Below, in pieces: positions 34,189 to 42,851 of a DNA stretch of 64,000 bases. The stretch's first letter is position 1, and each line of letters opens with the position of its first letter. The notes beneath the pieces are model-generated. The model worked only from the letters and a program-made list of their open reading frames with translations. It was not told the DNA's origin and did no database searches. The stretch lies in assembly GCA_943370295.1 (NCBI GenBank), contig CALRQL020000008.1, positions 1-64,000 on the forward strand, read 5' to 3'. A program made the position numbers and the translations under genes. The DNA is from SB11 sp943370295. Lineage in GTDB: Bacteria; Bacteroidota; Bacteroidia; UBA8524.

Positions 34189-35562
34189 ATGGACAAGTTG
34201 TTTACTATCTTTTTATTGCTGATTTTTGGGTTTGTAGTAGCAAATACTCCTCTCACCGTTGAGCTTCGGTATCAGTATTTGCGACCCACAGGAACGGATA
34301 GTATGTTGCTGCGGGTTGAGCTTATCAATTATTATTCGTCATACATTACTCTGCCTAACTCATCGCTAAGGCCCACAATAAGCGTTTATGAAACCAAAAA
34401 GAGTAGAGAAATAGTATTGAGAGATACATTAAGGATTCAGTCTATAACCGAAGAATTGCCCAATTTCTCACCCAGTACTTCAACGGCGTATAGCTTATAC
34501 AAAGTAGTTTTTTCAGATACGTTTGCCGTTCCAAACACAGCAACGGGTTACACACTGTACTACAGGGAAAACCCGCTTTACGGGCGGCGAGTCTCGCTTT
34601 CAAGTGCTGCTTGTGCCGTTCCGCCTAACACCGCCCAACACACGATGCATGAGCATAGTTTGGCCGGATACCACGCAATGGCAATGGGCGAAAAGTTTGT
34701 TATAAACGCACAATCAACGGATAAAGACGGCGACAGTCTTACCTACGAATTTGCACCTGTGTTATATAATAACTTAAATTCTTATGAAAGGATACCGGAC
34801 GTGTTTGACTCGTCAAAACTTTTTTGGCCCATGGGAGATGTTGCTACAGCAGCATCGAATCTTGGCGGCGATATTACGTTGAATGCTTCGGGGCAAATTA
34901 CCTGCAAATCAACCAACCCCGTAGGCGTATTGTTTGGTTTTTCAGTAACCGAGTGGAGAAACGGGGCAGCCATTGCAACTTACTACAAACAAATACTACT
35001 ATACTCGGTATTGTCAAAAAACCCTGACAATGCTTATGTTGATTTGTGGGGGAACAGTGGTTCCAACGGTACTGTTTTATCTTGGTATCACTCGCTAAAC
35101 GGGAGCGAGGTTTTTACCGTTGAACGCCGAATAGATACAGGAATTTGGGTAACACTGGGGACCGTCTCTTCCCAAAACTACTGGAAGGATAATCAGATTT
35201 TTACAGATACAATACTTCGGTCGTATCGGATAAGAGCAACAGGAAAAAAGAACAGTAAGGCGGTAAAGGTGCTTTCAAACCAATGGAGTGTAGGGGGCAA
35301 AAAGACTGCATTAAAAGTTGCCAACCCGTTTAAAACCAAAGAAATAAGAGTTTTCCCTAACCCAACCACCAATACGTTTTTTATTGAAACCGAAGACCCT
35401 CTTAGTACAATTGTAATTGCTGATTTGGCAGGAAAAACTGTTCTGCATGAGCAGTATATCCCAACTCAAGGCTTTGATGTTTCGGGCTTGGCCGCAGGGA
35501 CTTACATAGTGCAGGTAATTACTAACGGAGGGTTTAGGACTCTGCGTATTATTAAAAACTGA
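34189..35562 (+). CDS. T9SS type A sorting-domain surface protein (paralogue 2, divergent)
   Basis: The 457-residue protein has a signal peptide (1-18) and a divergent N-terminal half (TPLTVELRYQYLRPTGTDS). It lacks the YRDC and RCCR motifs but keeps the DKDGDSLTYEFAP segment and a fibronectin-like region (about 275-365). The sorting domain (FPNPTTNTFFIETEDPLST, IVIADLAGKTVL, SGLAAGTYIVQV) is almost the same as in the next gene, also at DNA level. About 40 bases before the start also resemble the leader of the next gene. Function is unknown. Confidence 0.8.
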   Translation: MDKLFTIFLLLIFGFVVANTPLTVELRYQYLRPTGTDSMLLRVELINYYSSYITLPNSSLRPTISVYETKKSREIVLRDTLRIQSITEELPNFSPSTSTAYSLYKVVFSDTFAVPNTATGYTLYYRENPLYGRRVSLSSAACAVPPNTAQHTMHEHSLAGYHAMAMGEKFVINAQSTDKDGDSLTYEFAPVLYNNLNSYERIPDVFDSSKLFWPMGDVATAASNLGGDITLNASGQITCKSTNPVGVLFGFSVTEWRNGAAIATYYKQILLYSVLSKNPDNAYVDLWGNSGSNGTVLSWYHSLNGSEVFTVERRIDTGIWVTLGTVSSQNYWKDNQIFTDTILRSYRIRATGKKNSKAVKVLSNQWSVGGKKTALKVANPFKTKEIRVFPNPTTNTFFIETEDPLSTIVIADLAGKTVLHEQYIPTQGFDVSGLAAGTYIVQVITNGGFRTLRIIKN

Positions 35563-35653
35563 TTGGTTTTAAACCTCTTGGCACTACTCAATAATAAAGT
35601 CTGTAGCTCTTTAAACCTCGGCATCAATAGTATCGTTTCATTAAAAAAAGCCT

Positions 35654-37042
35654 ATGAAAAGCCTAACCTGTCTACTTGTATTGGTGTTTTGTTGTTTAAC
35701 AAGCCAAGCCACCCACATCATAAACGGTAATATTCAGTACAGTTTTAAATGGTTGAACTTACAAGGGCAGGAGGTGTATGAAATAAGCCTGATTGTTTAC
35801 CGTGATTGTGATGTTTCCGAAGTTGGCTTTGAAGACTCTGTTTTAATAGCGGTGTACAAAAACGATTCTCAGAAAAATTTACACGATACCCTAACGCTGA
35901 AATTGACCAAAGAAGAAGCGGTAACGCCTTTTGTTTATCCATCAGGTAATGTTTCTGCCGCGGGCTGCTACAAAAGGGCTTTTTATACTTTTACTTTCGT
36001 TGCTCCTAAACTGCACAAAGGGTTTTATGTAGTATGGCAGCGCTGTTGCCGCCGCTCATTAAACAATATTGCTGACGACGAGGGCATTACTGCCTTAGCA
36101 TTTATACCCGAAGAGGGCATTCGGAATAACTCTCCTTACGTTACTAATTTTAGAGAAAGCATTATAATGGGCTCCAATGTGTTTGCTGAACTTGATTTTT
36201 CAAACAGCGACGCAGATGGAGATAGCTTGGTGTATGAGTTATCAGCGCCATTAAACGGGTTGAATATACATACCCCGATAGCTTTTAGGTATCCCGTAAC
36301 CCTTCCTGCGTTTTCAACCGTTGGTTATAAACTTAACCATAGCCCCAGGTTTCCTATAACGGTTCAGGTACCTATTGTATTAAATGCGGATAATGGAAAG
36401 ACCACCATTTTTAGCAACAGAACTGGTATTTATGCAGTTGGGATAACGGTGAGTGAATATAGAAGTGGTAAATTACTTGCTCGGTATAATCGTGAACATG
36501 TTTTATTGTTTTTGGCATCAAATAAGTCAAACGGAATTAATTTAGAAGTGACACCTTATGGAACGAATGCTTTGGAATGTGAATGGAACAATACAACACA
36601 AACTCCCGTGCAACGGTATGAGTTGCTTAAAAGAAAAGTTGGGGCAGAAAAATGGGACACTATTGCGGTAACAGGGCTAAGCTATATAGACTCCGCTATT
36701 GAAATAGATACGCTATATGAATACGTGGTTAGAGGTGTGAAGCAAGATATTTGTTGGTTTTCACTTACAAAGCAAGGAAAAAACTCCTTCGGTGTTTCTG
36801 TTAATAAACTTAAAACCCATCCTATAAAAATGTACCCCAACCCTACAACGAAGACCTTGTTTATTGAGACCAACGATCCTCTTAGTACAGTTGTGATTAC
36901 TGATTTGGCAGGCAAAACCCAGCTTGCAGCGAAATACAGTGCCACACAAGGCATTGATGTTTCGGGCTTGGGCGCAGGGACTTACATTGTGCGGGTAATG
37001 AGCAATAGCGGCATTGCCACCGCTAAGTTTTATAAGCACTAA
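35654..37042 (+). CDS. T9SS type A sorting-domain surface protein (paralogue 3)
   Basis: The 462-residue protein has a signal peptide ending in SQA before THIINGNIQYSFKW. It then has LIVYRDCDVSEVGFED, WQRCCRRSLNNIAD, an acidic DADGDSLVYELSAP segment and a fibronectin-like region. The type A sorting domain is at the end (YPNPTTKTLFIETNDPLST, VVITDLAGKTQL, SGLGAGTYIVRV). THIxGGxxxY plus YRDC and RCCR describe a widespread Bacteroidota surface family without known function. This copy has all the motifs, so it is likely nearest to the ancestral form. Confidence 0.82.
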   Translation: MKSLTCLLVLVFCCLTSQATHIINGNIQYSFKWLNLQGQEVYEISLIVYRDCDVSEVGFEDSVLIAVYKNDSQKNLHDTLTLKLTKEEAVTPFVYPSGNVSAAGCYKRAFYTFTFVAPKLHKGFYVVWQRCCRRSLNNIADDEGITALAFIPEEGIRNNSPYVTNFRESIIMGSNVFAELDFSNSDADGDSLVYELSAPLNGLNIHTPIAFRYPVTLPAFSTVGYKLNHSPRFPITVQVPIVLNADNGKTTIFSNRTGIYAVGITVSEYRSGKLLARYNREHVLLFLASNKSNGINLEVTPYGTNALECEWNNTTQTPVQRYELLKRKVGAEKWDTIAVTGLSYIDSAIEIDTLYEYVVRGVKQDICWFSLTKQGKNSFGVSVNKLKTHPIKMYPNPTTKTLFIETNDPLSTVVITDLAGKTQLAAKYSATQGIDVSGLGAGTYIVRVMSNSGIATAKFYKH

Positions 37043-37049
37043 AGCAGGA

Positions 37050-37331
37050 TTACCTCAACACATCTTGTATTTCGGTTTTCTTATCAAAAACGCTTTTTGC
37101 AAAAGGGCACAACGGAATAATTTTAAGCCCGTTTTTGCGGGCATACTCCACTCCTGCCATTACCAGTTGCAGCCCTGCGCCTTTTCCACGCAGCGAATCG
37201 CCTACTTCGGTGTGGTCGATAATCATGGTGGTGTCGCCAGCCATGCTATGCGTCATTTCTGCTTGTATCAAGCCGTCGCCCTCAATATAAAAACTGCCTT
37301 TGTGGCCTTCTTCTCTGTGTTTAATTTCCAT
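37050..37331 (-). CDS. Small GNAT-like N-acetyltransferase (NATD1/YjdJ type)
   Basis: The 93-residue protein has the short GNAT core: FYIEGDGLIQAEMTHSMAG, IDHTEVGDSLRGKGAGLQLVMAGVEYARKNG with the acetyl-CoA pyrophosphate loop (RGKGAG), and IIPLCPFAKSVFDKK. The length and the CPFAK motif fit the NATD1/YjdJ branch, one of the smallest acetyltransferase families; its substrate is unknown. It converges on the T9SS gene with 7 bases between the stops. Confidence 0.85.
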   Translation of the reverse strand: MEIKHREEGHKGSFYIEGDGLIQAEMTHSMAGDTTMIIDHTEVGDSLRGKGAGLQLVMAGVEYARKNGLKIIPLCPFAKSVFDKKTEIQDVLR

Positions 37332-37384
37332 AACTGTACAACAAACATCGGATATTTTTATTGAGTTTGTCTTTACACCGAATG

Positions 37385-38086
37385 TTAAAAATTCGCCTGT
37401 ATTTTATCAAACATCAAATCAACCCACAAGGCATACATTTTACCCGAAGGGTGCAGCTCATCGTACGTTACCAGCGATAAATCGTTCTTTGCTAAACGGC
37501 TGATAGGTGTAATATTAAAATAGGCTACCTGTAGCGAGTCGGCAAAATGTTTATTCACCGCATTGTACTCGTCAATCTCCCTGCCTATTCGTTCTGCATC
37601 ACCCTCGCCTATTGGTGTCGCACCGTAATCAGGAATGCTGATTACTGCTACTTTGTTTTTATCCCCGCCCGCAAAAGCAATAGCCGTTTGCAGCAGTTGC
37701 GGAAATTCTGATTGGTACAACGCCATCGGCTTACGCTGGTATTGGTTGTTTACCCCAATTAGCAGCGTTACCAAGTCGAAAGTGTCGGCAATGCTGGTGT
37801 TTTTTATTGCGTTACTAAGGTTGGTGGTCGTCCATCCCGTTTGGGCAATAACTTGCAGTTTAGCAACTTCCAGTTCTCTCGTTGCTTCTAAGCGGTCTTT
37901 CAGCAAATACGGAAACGAAACCGCCTGAGCTACGCCTTCGCCTTTGGTGTAAGAGTCGCCCAGTGCCAATATTTTTATCTTTTTTGCTTCGGATTGCATC
38001 GTTGCGGGCTCATCCGCCTTGCGGCAATTTACAAACAATGTAAAAGCCAGTAAGGGGAATAGTAGAGTTTTCAGTACCTTGTTCAT
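37385..38086 (-). CDS. SGNH/GDSL hydrolase lipoprotein
   Basis: The 233-residue protein has a lipoprotein signal with lipidated Cys21 (TLFVNCRK). The SGNH hydrolase blocks are visible: catalytic Ser45 in ALGDSYTKG, a Gly in QTGWTT, Asn in LLIGVNNQ, and the DELHPSG motif that carries the catalytic Asp and His. It is probably an esterase or deacetylase in the periplasm or at the outer membrane. It is transcribed away from the small membrane protein gene. Confidence 0.88.
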   Translation of the reverse strand: MNKVLKTLLFPLLAFTLFVNCRKADEPATMQSEAKKIKILALGDSYTKGEGVAQAVSFPYLLKDRLEATRELEVAKLQVIAQTGWTTTNLSNAIKNTSIADTFDLVTLLIGVNNQYQRKPMALYQSEFPQLLQTAIAFAGGDKNKVAVISIPDYGATPIGEGDAERIGREIDEYNAVNKHFADSLQVAYFNITPISRLAKNDLSLVTYDELHPSGKMYALWVDLMFDKIQANF

Positions 38087-38140
38087 GCCAAGTGTTTATA
38101 AACATACGTTGCGGCAGGCAGTTAGGTTTGTTGCTGCCAT

Positions 38141-38148
38141 TATATTTG
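38141..38148 (+). promoter_or_regulatory. Possible -7 box of the CBU_0592-type gene
   Basis: TATATTTG is a perfect TAnnTTTG 9 bases before the ATG. No matching -33 element is at the right distance. A second perfect box (TAGGTTTG, 38123-38130) lies upstream. Confidence 0.3.
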
Positions 38149-38157
38149 CAGTAGTAT

Positions 38158-38409
38158 ATGGAGATGGATTTGTATGCGGTAATCGGTTGGGTTGGGGCGG
38201 GCCTGTTGCTCACGGGCTATTTGCTGTTTTCAGTAGGTAAGTTTGATGGGAAACTTTGGCTGTACCATTGTTTCAATCTGTTTAGTTCAGCACTGTTGCT
38301 GGTTAATGCCATTTACAATGCCTCGGGCCCGTTTATTTTGGTAAACGGTGTTTGGTGCTGCATCTCTGTTTATGGGATTATTAAATCGTTGAAAGCAAAA
38401 GGGGATTAA
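38158..38409 (+). CDS. CBU_0592-type small membrane protein
   Basis: The 83-residue protein has three hydrophobic helices (about 7-25, 33-50 and 56-74) separated by short polar loops. The pattern YAVIGWVGAGLLLTGYLLFS, then YHCFNLFSSALLLVNAIY, fits the CBU_0592 family, whose function is not known. A second ATG two codons in (38164) is an alternative start. It lies between the SGNH hydrolase and the LutB-like gene. Confidence 0.75.
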   Translation: MEMDLYAVIGWVGAGLLLTGYLLFSVGKFDGKLWLYHCFNLFSSALLLVNAIYNASGPFILVNGVWCCISVYGIIKSLKAKGD

Positions 38410-38415
38410 ACACCC

Positions 38416-38446
38416 TTTTAAATACCCAGTTAAAATTATAGGTTTG
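38416..38446 (+). promoter_or_regulatory. Promoter of the lutB-amidohydrolase operon
   Basis: TTTT, 19 bases and TAGGTTTG match the Bacteroidota consensus with one mismatch. The ATG at 38462 is 15 bases after the box. Confidence 0.48.
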
Positions 38447-38461
38447 TATTAACCGCTATTT

Positions 38462-39838
38462 ATGGCCGCCAAAGACACTTTTACAAAAACCGTTGCCAAC
38501 ACCGCTTTTGATTTTGCCAAAATACAACTGCTGGAGAACCATTTGGACAAACACGCCCAAGCTACGGCCAATGGAAAAGAGCAATTTAAAAACCTGCCTT
38601 TGGCACGCAACCGCGCCGAACATATACGCTGGCGCGCGATAGAAAACCTTGATAAATACCTGCTGGAGTTTGAAACCAACTGCACACGCAACGGGATAAA
38701 GCTTTTGTGGGCCCCCGAAGCGGCCGATGCGTTACTGGAAATAGAGGAGATATTTAAAAAACACAAAATCACTTCGGCGGTAAAATCAAAATCATCAGTT
38801 TGTGAAGAGATAGGGTTGAGTAAGCACCTTGAGGCAAAAGGGTTCAACATTACCGAAACCGATGTAGCCGATACCGTAATTAAGAAAACAGGCGATACCT
38901 CGTCGCACGTGATACTTCCGGCACTGCATAAAAAGCATCAGGAAATTATACCCCATTTTAGGGCGCAGTTGCCCGAAGACAGGGAGCAAACCATAGAAGA
39001 TACGGTGAGCGTGATAGCCAACGGCACACGCAAAAAATACTTTGAAGCTCAAGCGGGTATCACGGGCTGCAACTTTTTGATTGCCGACCCCGGCAGCATT
39101 GCCCTTACCGAAAACGAAGGCAATATCATTTTCTCGTCAGGCATACCGCAGGTACACATTGTGTTGGCGGGCATTGATAAAATAATCCCCTCGATGGGTG
39201 ATTTGGATACTCTTTGGCCATTGCTTGCCACCTACGGAACGGGACAGAGAATCACCTCGTACAACACCATTATCAACGGCCCCAAAGGGGCAAAAGATAC
39301 CGACGGTCCACAAGAAGTGTACGTGGTATTGATAGATAACGGCCGCAGCAGCCTATTGGCAAAAAAGGAGCAACGCCCGGCACTGGCGTGCATAAAATGT
39401 GGAGCTTGTTCAAACGTATGCCCTGTTTACAAAACCATTGGCGGTCATGCTTATGGCATTATCAACCCCGGACCTATCGGAGCGGTAACCGCCCAGCACT
39501 TACAACCCAAAGAGGGCTTTACCCACTTAAGCGGGGCATCAACCCTGTGTGGCAAATGCGACCAAGTTTGTCCGGTTAATATTGAGATACACAACCTGTT
39601 AGTCGAAAACAGACGGGAGAACGCCGAAAACCAAAAACACGGCCTGATAGAAAACTATGTTTGGAAAATAATTATCGGGGCGATGCTTAACCGCAAGAAG
39701 ATGAATCGGGGCGAAACGTTTAAAAACCTGATTATTAAATCATCGTACAAAAAAGATTGGGGCGAGCGTCGCGAGTTTCCTGAATTGGCCAAGAAATCAT
39801 TTAACCAACTTTGGAGAGAACAACACAATGAGAAATAA
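38462..39838 (+). CDS. LutB-like iron-sulfur protein (LUD domain)
   Basis: The 458-residue protein has an N-terminal LUD domain (about 60-295, including ITGCNFLIADPGSIALTENEGN). Two four-iron clusters follow: CIKCGACSNVCPVYK (about 305-320) and CGKCDQVCPVNIEIHNLL. The C-terminus is a short helical tail. It resembles LutB, the electron-transfer part of the LutABC L-lactate dehydrogenase. The LutA-type CCG-domain protein and LutC are not next to it, so whether it works in lactate oxidation here is uncertain. It overlaps the following amidohydrolase by 11 bases. Confidence 0.85.
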   Translation: MAAKDTFTKTVANTAFDFAKIQLLENHLDKHAQATANGKEQFKNLPLARNRAEHIRWRAIENLDKYLLEFETNCTRNGIKLLWAPEAADALLEIEEIFKKHKITSAVKSKSSVCEEIGLSKHLEAKGFNITETDVADTVIKKTGDTSSHVILPALHKKHQEIIPHFRAQLPEDREQTIEDTVSVIANGTRKKYFEAQAGITGCNFLIADPGSIALTENEGNIIFSSGIPQVHIVLAGIDKIIPSMGDLDTLWPLLATYGTGQRITSYNTIINGPKGAKDTDGPQEVYVVLIDNGRSSLLAKKEQRPALACIKCGACSNVCPVYKTIGGHAYGIINPGPIGAVTAQHLQPKEGFTHLSGASTLCGKCDQVCPVNIEIHNLLVENRRENAENQKHGLIENYVWKIIIGAMLNRKKMNRGETFKNLIIKSSYKKDWGERREFPELAKKSFNQLWREQHNEK

Positions 39839-42800
39839 ACTGTTGTGGGTACTTTGGGTACTGCTTTGCCCTATGTTGGCGCAAGCACAAAGCACCTTCC
39901 CTGTAAACGGGGTGAACAATCCGCAAATTAGCCGTTACACCTTTATCAATGCAACCATTTACGTTTCGGCAGAGTTGGTAATTGAGGGCGGAACGCTGGA
40001 AATTGAAGACGGCAAAATAAAAGCAGTAAAAAAGAAAGGGGAGAAGCACGACACCACCGCGATACTAATAGACGTGGAGGGAAACTACATTTATCCCTCG
40101 TTTATAGATGTGTACAGCAGCTACGGGATGCCCGCCACCGCTGAAAAAAAACGTGAGCGCGGCGGAATGCCCCAATACGAAACCAATACCAAAGGAGCTT
40201 TTGGCTGGAATGAAGCGTTGAAGCCAGAAACGCAAGCCTCGCTGTTGTTTACGCACAACCCCAAAGATGCCGAAGAACTGCGCAAGGCGGGCTTTGGTAC
40301 GGTAGTGAGCTTTGTGCCCGATGGGATAGCAAGGGGTACATCGGCACTGATTGCGCTAAACAACGAGAAAGAAAACAAAGCGGTTTTAAACACAACCGCA
40401 GGAGCAAACTTCTCCTTCAAAAAGGGGAGTAGCGGGCAAATATACCCCGCCTCGTTAATGGGTTCGGTAGCCCTTATCCGTCAAACATTTTACGATGCGC
40501 AAGCCTACCAACGCGGCTATTTTGCCGAAACCAATCTTTCGCTGGAGGCGTTGAACAGCCAATTAAAACTGCCTTTGTTTTTTGAGGCATCGAACCGCTG
40601 GGACATTGCCCGCATTCAAAGAATAGGGAAGGAGTTTGGCCACAATTACATTATAAAAACCAACGGCGATGAATACCTGTTATCCGATGCACTAAAAAAA
40701 TCGCCGGCTAACTTGGTAATACCTGTTAACTATCCTGCTCCCTTAGAAATTAAAACCTATTTTGATGCGGCGGCAGCAAATTTTAACAACTTAAAACACC
40801 GCCATTTAGCCCCTTGGAATGCGTACTTGCTGCAACAAAAAAACATCACGTTTGCGTTTACCGCCGACGGACTAAAAAGCAAAGCCGATTTTTTAAAGAA
40901 CATTCGCGAGGCTGTAACCGGCGGGCTGGATGAAAAGACTGCGCTTAATGCACTCACCATTATTCCTGCACGGTATGTAAAAGCGGATGATAAACTGGGT
41001 ACGCTTGAAAAAGGCAAGCTGGCCAGCTTTATTATTGCCACAGGCAATATTTTTGATAAGGAGACCCAATTGCTTGAAAACTGGGTGCAAGGCAGCCGCT
41101 TTGTAATAGGAGCGGAGCCGCCTTACTTTTTAGGGTTTAATTACAACCTGTTTATTGACGGCCGACCTGAAACCGAAATAAGAATCGGGTTTAAGAAGGA
41201 CAAGAAAATTAACATTATACCCGTTCCTTCAAGCTCAACTAATAAAATAGATAAAATTATTTATAATCAAGAAAATCACAATATTAGCTTTTGCTTAAAA
41301 ACGGATAAAGATACTTTTTTGTTAAGCGGTTGGAAAGAAGGAGATAACCTGTATGGAGCCGGAACCAACCGTTTGGGACAAACCGTGAAATGGGAGGGAC
41401 GCGAAACAGAAAGTGCGGATACAGCAAATACAAGCGACCCAAAGAAAATTAAAGCGTTTCCTGAGTACACTGTCGGTTTGCCTTACACGTATGCCAAAAA
41501 AGAAAGCAACACTTTTTTGGTGCGTAATGTAACGGTTTGGACGAACGAAAAAGAGGGCGTGCTGCGCAATACCGATGTGCTGGTTAAAAACGGAAAAGTA
41601 GTTTCGGTAGGTGAAACCGATTTGAAGAAACACGGCATTGCCGATGCTTCAAGCATCACAGTGATTAACGGTACCGGAAAACATCTTACCGCAGGGATTA
41701 TCGACGAACACTCGCACATTGGCATTATGGGCGGAGTGAATGAGGGCAGCCAATCGGTTACCGCCGAGGTAAGCATAGAAGATGTATTAGACCCCGAAGA
41801 CATAAACATTTACAGGCAATTGGCCGGCGGCGTAACTACCTCACAACTATTGCACGGCTCAGCCAACGTAATAGGCGGCCAAAGCGCGGTGATTAAACTT
41901 AAATGGGGACAGATGCCCGATAGTATGCTGTTTGCCGGCGCGCCCGGACGTATAAAGTTTGCGTTGGGCGAAAACGTGAAGCAAGCGAATTGGGGCGACC
42001 GATTTACCGAGCGTTTTCCGCAAACACGGATGGGGGTAGAGCAGGTATTTGACGACGCGTTCACCCGCGCCGCCGAGTATGAAAAGGCATGGGCGGATTA
42101 TAAATCGGGTAAAGTTAAAAAAGAACCCCGCAAAGACCTTGAACTTGAAGCACTATTAGAGGTAATAAACGGTAAACGATTAGTAACCTGTCACTCCTAC
42201 AATCAGCAAGAAATTAATATGCTGATAAAAACCGCCGAGAAACACGGGTTTAACATCAACATATTTACCCACGTGTTAGAAGGCTATAAAATTGCAGATA
42301 AAATAAAAGAACACGGTGCAGGAGCCAGCAGTTTTGCCGATTGGTGGGGCTACAAATACGAAGTGATTGAAGCCACACCTTACAACCCTGCATTGCTTAC
42401 CAAAGTAGGGGTGGTTACTTGCATCAATTCAGACGATGCCGAAATGGGTCGCCGATTGAACCAAGAAGCAGCGAAAGCGATTAAATATGGGGGCATGAGC
42501 GAAGAAGAGGCTCTTAAAATGGTTACGCTTAATCCTGCCAAACTAATGCGGATAGATAACCGTGTGGGTAGTATCAAAGCAGGTAAAGATGCCGATTTGG
42601 TACTGTGGAGCGGTCATCCGTTATCGGTATATTCAAAACCGGTAAAAACATTTATTGAGGGGGTAGCTTATTTTGATGCCGAAGAGCACCAAAAAGCCGA
42701 AGCCCAATTGCTGAAAGAGAAGCAGGCGTTGATTGAAGAAATGAACAAGGCCATTGCCGAAGGCAAAACAGGGGAGAAGCCCAAAACGGAAGAACATAAA

Positions 42801-42851
42801 ACCTACCACTGCGACGACGAAGAAATATACGGAGAGGAGGACGGACAATGA
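39828..42851 (+). CDS. Exported double amidohydrolase-like protein, one domain degenerate
   Basis: The 1007-residue protein has a signal peptide (1-20, ending AQA). The N-terminal half (about 25-430) is an amidohydrolase fold in which the metal HxH is replaced by SFIDVYSSYG, so it is probably inactive. The second half (about 560-960) has IDEHSHIGIMGG (HxH present), later His in TCHSYNQQE and FTHVLEGY, and an Asp in CINSDDAEM: a possibly active metal site. A charged tail follows. Related proteins are annotated as imidazolonepropionase-like or dipeptidase-like hydrolases; the substrate is unknown. It overlaps the next gene by 4 bases (ATGA). Confidence 0.85.
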   Translation: MRNKLLWVLWVLLCPMLAQAQSTFPVNGVNNPQISRYTFINATIYVSAELVIEGGTLEIEDGKIKAVKKKGEKHDTTAILIDVEGNYIYPSFIDVYSSYGMPATAEKKRERGGMPQYETNTKGAFGWNEALKPETQASLLFTHNPKDAEELRKAGFGTVVSFVPDGIARGTSALIALNNEKENKAVLNTTAGANFSFKKGSSGQIYPASLMGSVALIRQTFYDAQAYQRGYFAETNLSLEALNSQLKLPLFFEASNRWDIARIQRIGKEFGHNYIIKTNGDEYLLSDALKKSPANLVIPVNYPAPLEIKTYFDAAAANFNNLKHRHLAPWNAYLLQQKNITFAFTADGLKSKADFLKNIREAVTGGLDEKTALNALTIIPARYVKADDKLGTLEKGKLASFIIATGNIFDKETQLLENWVQGSRFVIGAEPPYFLGFNYNLFIDGRPETEIRIGFKKDKKINIIPVPSSSTNKIDKIIYNQENHNISFCLKTDKDTFLLSGWKEGDNLYGAGTNRLGQTVKWEGRETESADTANTSDPKKIKAFPEYTVGLPYTYAKKESNTFLVRNVTVWTNEKEGVLRNTDVLVKNGKVVSVGETDLKKHGIADASSITVINGTGKHLTAGIIDEHSHIGIMGGVNEGSQSVTAEVSIEDVLDPEDINIYRQLAGGVTTSQLLHGSANVIGGQSAVIKLKWGQMPDSMLFAGAPGRIKFALGENVKQANWGDRFTERFPQTRMGVEQVFDDAFTRAAEYEKAWADYKSGKVKKEPRKDLELEALLEVINGKRLVTCHSYNQQEINMLIKTAEKHGFNINIFTHVLEGYKIADKIKEHGAGASSFADWWGYKYEVIEATPYNPALLTKVGVVTCINSDDAEMGRRLNQEAAKAIKYGGMSEEEALKMVTLNPAKLMRIDNRVGSIKAGKDADLVLWSGHPLSVYSKPVKTFIEGVAYFDAEEHQKAEAQLLKEKQALIEEMNKAIAEGKTGEKPKTEEHKTYHCDDEEIYGEEDGQ

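Noticed and set aside
42266..42281. CACGTG word in the amidohydrolase gene as a parS site
   Set aside because: About 10 of 16 positions match and it is far from the cluster.
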